35,727 bases of DNA from Candidatus Peregrinibacteria bacterium. GTDB lineage: Bacteria; Patescibacteriota; Gracilibacteria; UM-FILTER-43-11. The position numbers and the translations under genes are program-made. Under the pieces are notes generated by a model that saw only the letters and a program-made list of their open reading frames with translations, did no database searches and was not told the origin of the DNA. The DNA is taken from positions 1-35,727 of the forward strand of contig JAFGTE010000023.1 of NCBI GenBank assembly GCA_016934215.1, given 5' to 3'. This document shows positions 30,320-35,727 of this stretch, piece by piece; the stretch's first letter is position 1; each line of letters starts with the position of its first letter.

Positions 30320-31110
30320 TGTTTCCAACAGTATTTCATTGAGTCCTTTACGTGCTGGCGGAGGGTCCATTTTTTGAAGAAATCTCCAAAACCGCCTTCG
30401 CTGGCCCTTATACCATCTGCATATACAACGGCACGGGGATAATAGACGACTTTGTATCCTTTTTCCCATACCTGGTGACATAAATCGGGGTCGGACATGA
30501 AGATGAAATAATTGGGATTCAAACCATCCAGGCTGTCCCAAAGGGGTTTCCGGATGACCCAGAAACTGGACTGGACCCAGTCGACTTCCTGCGTTATGTC
30601 GTAATCCAAGTGCTGCATTTCGTCGTAAGCCACCCATTTTTTGATGAGTGGCAGTTTGCGAAGTGATGTTCGCCTGGCGACCTGTAAAAAGAACCTCGGA
30701 AAGGCCCGTACGGTCATCGCTACCTGACCGTCGCCTTCATTGATTTGTTTGGGGGCCAGAATGCCGATTTCTTCATGCATTTCCATATAGTCGATCATCT
30801 TTTTCAGTGTGTTCTTTTCCCGCCAGACGATGTCGGGATTGACGATTAATAGATAATCACCGGTAGCCATTTTGGCACCCTGGTTATTTCCGGCGATGTA
30901 GCCCACATTTTCTTTGTTCAGATGAACTCGTACATTAGGGTATTCGGCCAATTTGATCAGTTTTTTGGCGTTTTCTTCATCTACGGAATTATCGATGATA
31001 ATAATTTCCACAGGAAAATCCACCTCTTGCTGCAAAATGCTCTCCACGTTTTCGGTGACGCGTTTACTTTTGAGGAAATCTAAGATGACGATGGAAACCG
31101 ATTTATTCAT
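30292..31110 (-). CDS. GT2 family glycosyltransferase (rhamnosyltransferase-like)
   Basis: A 272-residue cytoplasmic or membrane-associated enzyme. It has the GT-A fold signatures of family 2: SIVILDFLKSKRVTENVESILQ, EIIIIDNSVDEENA, the nucleotide-binding NVGYIAGNNQGAKMATGDYLLIVNPDIVW (read in segments), and a downstream YFIFMSDPDLCHQVWEKG acidic acceptor-site motif. The form resembles WbbL/RfbF-type rhamnosyltransferases, which would fit with the neighbouring rmlA-like gene, but donor and acceptor are inferred. Its ATG overlaps the stop of the upstream glycosyltransferase by four bases, so the pair is translationally coupled. Confidence 0.88.
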   Translation of the reverse strand: MNKSVSIVILDFLKSKRVTENVESILQQEVDFPVEIIIIDNSVDEENAKKLIKLAEYPNVRVHLNKENVGYIAGNNQGAKMATGDYLLIVNPDIVWREKNTLKKMIDYMEMHEEIGILAPKQINEGDGQVAMTVRAFPRFFLQVARRTSLRKLPLIKKWVAYDEMQHLDYDITQEVDWVQSSFWVIRKPLWDSLDGLNPNYFIFMSDPDLCHQVWEKGYKVVYYPRAVVYADGIRASEGGFGDFFKKWTLRQHVKDSMKYCWKHWFKNNPRI

Positions 31111-32108
31111 GACATTAAAGCTTCAATTTGAGTGGGGTTCACATTTTTTTGAATGGCTCGTTTTTTTCTTTCGGTTTCTTTTTTGAGTTTAGCGACTTCA
31201 AAGTACGCTTTAAGACTGGAGAGGTGAAGAAGAAGCGCGTGAAGGAAACGCAGTATCAGATTAATTAAGGTTCTTAACTTTATTCCCCAGCTAAAACTTT
31301 TGTCAAAGTTCTTTTTTAGAGTAATCAGATGCCCCTTTAAGGAATCCATTCGGGCCCAAACGGATTTTTTGCATTTCCTGCCCACCTGACGGTCGTGGTA
31401 CACCTTGATATCTTTAGCGAGATAACAGGGGAAGCCTGCCCAGCTCAGCCGGTAAGCCAGGTCCACGTCGTTTTTATAGTGCAGATTTTCATCAAAATAC
31501 TCTTTGCTTCCATCTTCCCGATGGTAGGCGACAGCATCCAAAGCTTTTTTGTGATATACGGCCAGAGCGCCGGAAGGCCCCAATATTTTTTTCGGGATTT
31601 CCACGTCTTTTTCTTCCTTACCTTGTCCGATGTCGTAAAAATGATGACCTCTGGTCAGGCCGATGCCGTAGCTGTCCACAATATTTGTTTTCGAGCCGTC
31701 GACGTTGCCCACCAGCATTGTTTCGTAATCCCATTGCATCAGTTTGCAGGTAGCTATGTAGTGTCTGGGCTCGGAACCTTCCATGCCGCGAATAATATGA
31801 CTGACAAAATCCCGTGGGTAGAGCATATCGTTACTCGCGCAGATATAATATTCCCCCTTCATTTCACGGATGATGGTGTTGTGGCCGCCGCTGTGCATCA
31901 GGTTTTTACCTCGTTCGATTTTAGCCTTATGAAAGAATTCCGGATGAGCCTGCGTAATATAATCGTAGACTTCTCCATTCGGGCTTTGATCGCGAAAGAT
32001 ATATTCAATGTTCTCATAGTCCTGATCCAGCAAACTGGCTAAGCTGTAAGACAGATACTTTTCATCTCTGAAAAGCAGAACGCCTATGGTGACCTTGGGA
32101 TGATTCAC
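31107..32108 (-). CDS. GT2 family glycosyltransferase
   Basis: A 333-residue family 2 glycosyltransferase and first gene of the two-gene unit. It shows VTIGVLLFRDEKYLSYSLASLL, YIFRDQSPNGEV with the first acidic motif, YYICASNDMLYPRDF in place of the usual DxD region, and a second segment KNDVDLAYRLSWAGFPCYLAKDI. The C-terminal 90 residues are helical and basic and may be a membrane-association region (WGIKLRTLINLILRFLHALLL). The start is GTG, with a TATAAT only six bases upstream, so the mRNA is predicted to be leaderless. Substrates unknown. Confidence 0.88.
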   Translation of the reverse strand: MNHPKVTIGVLLFRDEKYLSYSLASLLDQDYENIEYIFRDQSPNGEVYDYITQAHPEFFHKAKIERGKNLMHSGGHNTIIREMKGEYYICASNDMLYPRDFVSHIIRGMEGSEPRHYIATCKLMQWDYETMLVGNVDGSKTNIVDSYGIGLTRGHHFYDIGQGKEEKDVEIPKKILGPSGALAVYHKKALDAVAYHREDGSKEYFDENLHYKNDVDLAYRLSWAGFPCYLAKDIKVYHDRQVGRKCKKSVWARMDSLKGHLITLKKNFDKSFSWGIKLRTLINLILRFLHALLLHLSSLKAYFEVAKLKKETERKKRAIQKNVNPTQIEALMS

Positions 32109-32114
32109 GGAGAT

Positions 32115-32144
32115 ATTATAGAGGCTCCGCTAGGTATATGCCAG
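32115..32144 (-). promoter_or_regulatory. Promoter for the glycosyltransferase pair, leaderless
   Basis: On the minus strand, CTGGCA (32144-32139), an 18-base spacer, then TATAAT (32120-32115). Six bases separate the -10 from the GTG at 32108. The -35 lies inside the left arm of the inverted repeat at 32132-32185. Confidence 0.55.
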
Positions 32145-32185
32145 ATTTGGTGTAATGAACCGTGTTACACTAGCGGCATATTCCT
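32132..32185. repeat. Two-part inverted repeat in the divergent promoter region
   Basis: AGGTATATGCC (32132-32142) pairs with GGCATATTCCT (32175-32185) with one mismatch. Inside it GTGTAA (32150-32155) pairs with TTACAC (32165-32170) around a 9-base loop. There is no T-tract, so a terminator is unlikely. The outer left arm overlaps the -35 of the glycosyltransferase promoter, suggesting an operator or DNA structure. Confidence 0.5.
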
Positions 32186-32251
32186 AAGTACCAATTCATT
32201 ACTGCTGATGTAAAATGAATCTTGATGTAACTATTTTCCAGAGCTCACGTT

Positions 32252-33367
32252 ATGACTAGAGAATCCAAATGTCCATTCTTTGGTAAATGTGGCGGGTGCG
32301 CTACTCAGCATCTGCCTTATGAAATCCAGCTGGAGAACAAGAAGAAACGGCTTGCTTCAGAGATTGGTTTTAGTGAGGTTCAGGTATTTTCAGATGAGGA
32401 ATGGAATTACCGTAACCGGATGGATATGACTTTTACGCCGAAGGGGCTGGGATTTCGGGAAAAAGGAAAATGGTGGAAGCCGCTTCGGGTTGATCACTGC
32501 TACATTTCGACGCCGAAACTCAATGAACTGAAAAAAGAGATTGAAACGTTTTTCGGGCCGGATTTTGACGCTTTTAATCTGAAATCCCATGAAGGCACCT
32601 ACAAATATGCCGTGATCCGCACACCTCAGAACGATTCGTCGGTTTCCATCGTACTCAACCCGGATTCACCCCGTTATGATGAGGCAGTCGAAAAAGTGAA
32701 AGAATATGTGAAAGTCTCCTCGGCCAGTCACGTGCTGGTCACCAGGATCAAAGCTAAAAGCTCCCAAAGTGTGGGAGAGGATTACGAAGTACTGAAGGGG
32801 GTAGACACACTGGAAGAATCGATTATGGGAAGGACTTTTCGTTACAGCGTGCAGGGTTTTTTTCAGAATAATTCGGTCATGGCGGAAAAGATGCATCAAT
32901 ATGTGCATGATTTGCTCAGGAAATATGATACTTCAGGCGCTCATCTGCTGGATTTGTATGGCGGGGTGGGGACTTTCGGTGTGGCGAATGCAGATTTATT
33001 TAAAGGCGTGACGACCATCGAAGACTTTGAAGGCTGCACGATGGCGGCCAAAGAAAACATTAAACTGAATAAGCTGAATAACGTGGAAGCTCTCTGTATG
33101 GACGCCAAACGGCTTAAACAGGTGAAATTTCCGGTTGGCGATCTTTATGTAATCACTGATCCGCCGCGCAGCGGGATGCATCAGGAAACCATCATTCAGC
33201 TGAGGAAGCTGAAGCCGAAAGTCATCATTTATATATCGTGTAATGTGGAACAATTAGGGAAGGATTTACCTAAGTTTGAAGACTATAAAATCAGGTCTGT
33301 GGCGCTTTTTGACTTATTTCCGCAGACGAATCACATGGAGTCCGTAGTGGAACTCGTACTGTCTTAA
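32252..33367 (+). CDS. RlmD/TrmA-family RNA (uracil-5-)-methyltransferase
   Basis: A 371-residue S-adenosylmethionine-dependent RNA methyltransferase. The N-terminus has the Fe-S cluster pattern C7-x5-C13-x2-C16 (CPFFGKCGGC), with C83 (DHCYIST) as the likely fourth ligand. The Rossmann domain shows HLLDLYGGVGTFGVANADLF, TDPPRSGMHQETI and the catalytic cysteine in YISCNVEQLGKDL (C330), with the general-base Glu in TNHMESVVEL (E363). There is no N-terminal TRAM domain, so the protein is shorter than RlmD/RlmC (about 430). Whether it modifies 23S rRNA (U1939/U747) or tRNA U54 cannot be decided. It is divergent from the glycosyltransferase pair. Confidence 0.9.
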   Translation: MTRESKCPFFGKCGGCATQHLPYEIQLENKKKRLASEIGFSEVQVFSDEEWNYRNRMDMTFTPKGLGFREKGKWWKPLRVDHCYISTPKLNELKKEIETFFGPDFDAFNLKSHEGTYKYAVIRTPQNDSSVSIVLNPDSPRYDEAVEKVKEYVKVSSASHVLVTRIKAKSSQSVGEDYEVLKGVDTLEESIMGRTFRYSVQGFFQNNSVMAEKMHQYVHDLLRKYDTSGAHLLDLYGGVGTFGVANADLFKGVTTIEDFEGCTMAAKENIKLNKLNNVEALCMDAKRLKQVKFPVGDLYVITDPPRSGMHQETIIQLRKLKPKVIIYISCNVEQLGKDLPKFEDYKIRSVALFDLFPQTNHMESVVELVLS

Positions 33368-33392
33368 TTCCTTTTGATTTTCTGATAAAGCT

Positions 33393-33421
33393 TTGTTAAT
33401 ATACACGGGCATTATTTAAAT
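33393..33421 (+). promoter_or_regulatory. Putative rpsB promoter
   Basis: TTGTTA (33393-33398) and TTAAAT (33416-33421) with a 17-base spacer. The resulting leader of about 80 bases is long for this window and contains a hairpin. Confidence 0.4.
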
Positions 33422-33449
33422 TAGCTTGATTTCTGATCAGCTTATCCTG

Positions 33450-33464
33450 TCCCGCTTAGCGGGA
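33450..33464 (+). other. Hairpin in the rpsB leader
   Basis: TCCCGC and GCGGGA form a perfect 6-bp stem around TTA, about 47 bases before the rpsB ATG, followed by AAAACAA. uS2 is known to autoregulate rpsB-tsf through the leader in other bacteria, so this may be part of such a site; alternatively it is a simple stem with no function. Confidence 0.4.
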
Positions 33465-33510
33465 AAACAAGAGCCGAAATGACGAAATCAGGTGTTAACC
33501 CCAAGGATTT

Positions 33511-34185
33511 ATGAGTGATATATCGCTTAAAGACATGGCCAAGAGCGCCGTGCACTTTGGTCATCCGACCAGCCGATGGAATCCCAAGATGAAGCCCTAT
33601 ATTTACGGAGCCCGTCACGGAATCCATATTTTTGATTTAAAAAAGACCGCACAGAAGCTGGTTTATGCTCTGGATTTCCTCAACCGAATGGCCAAAGACA
33701 AAAAGGAAGTGCTTTTTGTGGGAACAAAACAGCAATGCCGCAAGTTTCTTTATCAGGTCAAGGAAGAAACCGGTATGCCAATCGTGACTGATAAATGGAT
33801 TCCCGGACTGCTGACGAACTGGAAGACGATTAAGGAGCGAATCGATTATTTTAAGAAACTTAAAGAAGATGATGCGGCCGGAAAACTTTCCAAATATACC
33901 AAAAAAGAGCAGCTGAAGCTCAGAAAAAAGATTCAGGATCTTTCGGTTTCGCTTTCCGGTGTGGAAAACATGCGAGGAAAGCCGGATGTGCTTTTTGTGG
34001 CTGATATTGTTCGGGATCATATTGCTGTCAAAGAAGCCCGCACGCTTGGAATTCCGGTGGTGGGTATCGTTGATACCAATGCAGACCCCGATCTGGTTGA
34101 TTATCCGATTCCGGCGAATGATGATGCTATAAAGTCCCTCGAATATATTTTAGGTAAGGCCAAAGAGGCCGTTAAGACTAAATGA
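33511..34185 (+). CDS. rpsB: Ribosomal protein uS2
   Basis: Small-subunit ribosomal protein. The 224 residues show the whole family: the N-terminal MAKSAVHFGHPTSRWNPKMK, YIYGARHGIHIFDLKKT, VGTKQQ, TDKWIPGLLTNWKTIKERI, the coiled-coil insertion (about 115-145, KKLKEDDAAGKLSKYTKKEQ) and the C-terminal ADIVRDHIAVKEARTLGIPVVGIVDTNADPDLVDYPIPANDDA in segments. An AAGGA lies only three bases before the ATG, too close for a normal Shine-Dalgarno sequence. The stop overlaps the start of the next gene by four bases. Confidence 0.97.
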   Translation: MSDISLKDMAKSAVHFGHPTSRWNPKMKPYIYGARHGIHIFDLKKTAQKLVYALDFLNRMAKDKKEVLFVGTKQQCRKFLYQVKEETGMPIVTDKWIPGLLTNWKTIKERIDYFKKLKEDDAAGKLSKYTKKEQLKLRKKIQDLSVSLSGVENMRGKPDVLFVADIVRDHIAVKEARTLGIPVVGIVDTNADPDLVDYPIPANDDAIKSLEYILGKAKEAVKTK

Positions 34186-34712
34186 TTATGAGTGACGAAG
34201 AAGTAAAAAATAAAGCAGAACAGGAAACGGTTGCTGAAACTGAGGAATCTGAACAGCCGGAAGCTCCTGCTACTGAAACTGCGAAAGAGAAAAAGAAGAA
34301 AAAGGAAGAACCGGAACGTCAGGATATGACGACCCTTCATGAACGAACCATCGCAGCCATGAGTTACTTCGGCTTTCTGGCGATTGTTCCTTTTTATCTA
34401 AAAAAGGACAGTGAATTCTGCCGTTTCCATGGAAAACAGGGGATGCTTCTGGCGATCATGTTCTTTATCGCCAAACTTTTTACGGTCATCGATCTTCTGA
34501 TGGATTTAGCCCTTATTCTTCAGATATATATCATGTTCCGCATGGGCTTTGCGGCGCTTTCCGGCCGATGGAAGAAGATCGCCTTCTTTTATGACTGGTC
34601 CTGTCAGCTGGAAGACGCACTGAGTCTTAAAACGAAAGAGGAGGAACTGGAGGAAGTCAGTCTGAAACCCAATGAGATCAAAGAAGGTTCTGAAGAAGAG
34701 TCCAAGAAATAA
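34182..34712 (+). CDS. Tic20/DUF4870-like membrane protein within the rpsB-tsf operon
   Basis: A 176-residue protein. Residues 1-50 are acidic/basic low complexity (EESEQPEAPATETAKEKKKKK) and probably disordered. The membrane part (about 52-140) resembles the Tic20/DUF4870 family: RTIAAMSYFGFLAIVPFYLKK, the helix-flanking FCRFHGKQGMLLAIMFFI, and a final helix with IYIMFRMGFAALSG. The acidic tail is charged. No function is known. Its ATG overlaps the rpsB stop (ATGA), which implies coupling; a second ATG two codons later is an alternative. Finding it between rpsB and tsf, which are normally adjacent, is unusual. Confidence 0.8.
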   Translation: MIMSDEEVKNKAEQETVAETEESEQPEAPATETAKEKKKKKEEPERQDMTTLHERTIAAMSYFGFLAIVPFYLKKDSEFCRFHGKQGMLLAIMFFIAKLFTVIDLLMDLALILQIYIMFRMGFAALSGRWKKIAFFYDWSCQLEDALSLKTKEEELEEVSLKPNEIKEGSEEESKK

Positions 34713-34742
34713 AGTATCCCTTATCACTTAATATTTTTGAAT

Positions 34743-35510
34743 ATGGCAATTACTGCAGCACAAGTCAATGAACTCCGTCAGCGGACCGGCATCGGGATGA
34801 TGGCCTGTAAAAAAGCCTTGGAGGAGGCCAATGGCAATGAGGATAAAGCCATAGAAATTTTGCGTAAAAAAGGTGCCGCTAAGGCCGCTGAGAAAGCTGA
34901 ACGGGAAACGAAGGAGGGCATTATCGTGGCCAAAGTGGATGGTGATAAGGCAGTTATTGTAAAACTGACCTGCGAAACTGATTTTGTAGCCAAGAATGAA
35001 GAGTTTAAGGCGATTGCAAAAAAAGCTGTCGATACCGCTTTAAAAAGGGGTGTAGAGGCCGCTAAAAAGGAAGCTGAGCCGGCTATGAAAGATGTTTTTA
35101 CCAAGCTCGGTGAAAATATGGGCATCGAAGTAGATGTGATTGAGGGGAAAGGGATTGGTGAGTATGTTCATACCAACGGCAAGGTCGGTACCATTGTAAA
35201 TCTGAAATCCAAAGATGCCGCAAAAGCCCGTGATATCGCTATGCACATCACGGCGATGAACCCTGAGGTCATCAGGCCGGAGGACCTGCCGGAAGACGTG
35301 GTGGTGAAAGAACGTGAGATCTGGGCCGAACAGCTGAAGGCCGAAGGCAAACCTGAAGCCATTATGGGCAAAATCATGGAAGGCAAGGAAAAGAAATTCC
35401 GCGAAGAAGCCGCTCTCATCAAACAGTCTTTTGTAAAGGACGGCGACAAGACGGTGGAACAGTATCTGGAAGACAATTCGGTGGAAAGTTTCGTGCGGAT
35501 GGCTATCTAG
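34743..35510 (+). CDS. tsf: Elongation factor Ts
   Basis: Guanine nucleotide exchange factor that recycles EF-Tu. The 255 residues have the N-terminal UBA-type domain (AQVNELRQRTGIGMMACKKA, ALEEANGNEDKAIEILRKKG), the EF-Tu-contact motif CETDFVAKNEEF, and the dimerisation domains with VHTNGKVGTIVNLKSK and the C-terminal LPEDVVVKEREIWAEQLKAE and QSFVKDGDKTVEQYLED. A TTG two codons earlier is in frame, but the ATG giving MAITAAQVNELR is the correct start. A strong terminator follows. Confidence 0.97.
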   Translation: MAITAAQVNELRQRTGIGMMACKKALEEANGNEDKAIEILRKKGAAKAAEKAERETKEGIIVAKVDGDKAVIVKLTCETDFVAKNEEFKAIAKKAVDTALKRGVEAAKKEAEPAMKDVFTKLGENMGIEVDVIEGKGIGEYVHTNGKVGTIVNLKSKDAAKARDIAMHITAMNPEVIRPEDLPEDVVVKEREIWAEQLKAEGKPEAIMGKIMEGKEKKFREEAALIKQSFVKDGDKTVEQYLEDNSVESFVRMAI

Positions 35511-35522
35511 TTTATACCCTTT

Positions 35523-35553
35523 AAAAAGACCCCGGCTTGGCGGGATCTTTTTT
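35523..35553. terminator. Bidirectional intrinsic terminator
   Basis: AAAAAGA pairs with TCTTTTT and CCCG with CGGG around a GCTTGG loop, with one C/A mismatch between the two stems. A T-run ends the plus-strand form and a T-run also ends the minus-strand form, so it can stop tsf transcription and that of the convergent gene. Confidence 0.85.
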
Positions 35554-35577
35554 GGTTTATGAGTTTCTTAGTGGGGG

Positions 35578-35727
35578 CTATTCCATGTTCATTCCTTCGA
35601 GATCAATGCCTCCAAGATCCATGCCGCCCATCATGGCATTCATCATTTCTTCGGTGGTGCAGGTCTTTCCGGGAGTTGCGAATTTGTCACTGGCTATATC
35701 ACCCATAGTACAGACCATTTTATAGGC
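35578..35727 (-). CDS. C-terminal end of a convergent gene, unknown function
   Basis: Forty-nine codons are visible before the stop; the gene enters from beyond the right edge. The tail is rich in Met, Gly and acidic residues (EEMMNAMMGGMDLGG, then IDLEGMNME) with two cysteines upstream. It does not resemble a family I know. Open frame to the window edge, position and the shared bidirectional terminator make it likely real. The start and the rest of the domain structure are not in this window. Confidence 0.5.
   Translation of the reverse strand, partial: AYKMVCTMGDIASDKFATPGKTCTTEEMMNAMMGGMDLGGIDLEGMNME

Noticed and set aside
33503-33507. AAGGA as a Shine-Dalgarno sequence for rpsB
   Set aside because: It ends only three bases before the ATG, too close for normal 16S pairing.
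1-35727. UGA=Gly recoding (Gracilibacteria/Absconditabacteria code)
   Set aside because: Genes such as argS and rpsB end properly at TGA at the expected family lengths, and no conserved domain is interrupted by TGA.
1-35727. CRISPR arrays, insertion sequences or prophage
   Set aside because: I see no regularly spaced repeats, transposase or integrase; the baseplate-J-like protein has a membrane helix and no phage neighbours.

Overview
The window is chromosomal DNA from a bacterium, most likely a member of the Candidate Phyla Radiation (Patescibacteria). The evidence is a set of genes typical of that group: a PrgI-family protein next to a VirB4/TraC N-terminal-like protein, a VirB2-like pilin, a single-pass protein with a baseplate-J-like region, a prolyl-tRNA synthetase without an editing domain, and a membrane-anchored (not lipoprotein) solute-binding protein. 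TGA is used as a normal stop (argS, rpsB and others), which excludes the UGA=Gly code of Gracilibacteria and Absconditabacteria. bL9 and an S-layer-homology (SLH) protein are present. A Peregrinibacteria-like lineage is my best guess, but it is inference.

Layout. 1-5465: the end of holA, two small membrane proteins, a 447-aa single-pass protein, and an operon of a CNNM/CorC-type transporter followed by a DedA/YqaA(VTT)-UppP fusion. 5565-8873: argS, tRNA-Phe(GAA) and a MATE exporter. 8924-11348: a small unknown gene, the thyA-folA operon (4-bp overlap) and nnrE. 11374-11431 is a nested palindromic element. 11575-14454: pgk with a downstream baseplate-J-like membrane protein. 14460-24778 is a long minus-strand block; in transcription order it holds a response-regulator/HAD fusion, secG, a peptide-binding-type protein, rplI, tRNA-CAT (probably Ile2), an inositol-monophosphatase-family gene, efp, an SLH surface protein, PrgI and the VirB4-N-like protein. 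24868-28031: comF-like and TrmH-family genes, a small unknown gene, an AI-2E-family protein and a pilin. 28100-30150: proS and rmlA-like. 30292-32108: two GT2 glycosyltransferases. 32252-33367: a 23S rRNA/tRNA uracil-C5 methyltransferase-family gene. 33511-35510: rpsB, a Tic20/DUF4870-like membrane protein and tsf, closed by a bidirectional terminator, with the tail of a convergent gene at the right edge.

How the genes work together. Much of the window is core translation (argS, proS, efp, rplI, rpsB, tsf, two tRNAs, two RNA methyltransferases), mixed with envelope functions (undecaprenyl-phosphate recycling, glycosyltransferases, nucleotide-sugar synthesis, the SLH protein, SecG) and a scattered type IV secretion-like apparatus. 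I see no mobile element, CRISPR array or phage, and no gene-free stretch over 300 bases.

The strongest observations are the DedA-UppP fusion, which places a putative undecaprenyl-phosphate translocase and the phosphatase that makes its substrate in one polypeptide; near-complete absence of Shine-Dalgarno sequences together with extended -10 promoters and several predicted leaderless mRNAs; an EF-P whose modification loop lacks the canonical lysine; and a REC-HAD fusion sharing a palindromic divergent promoter with comF.
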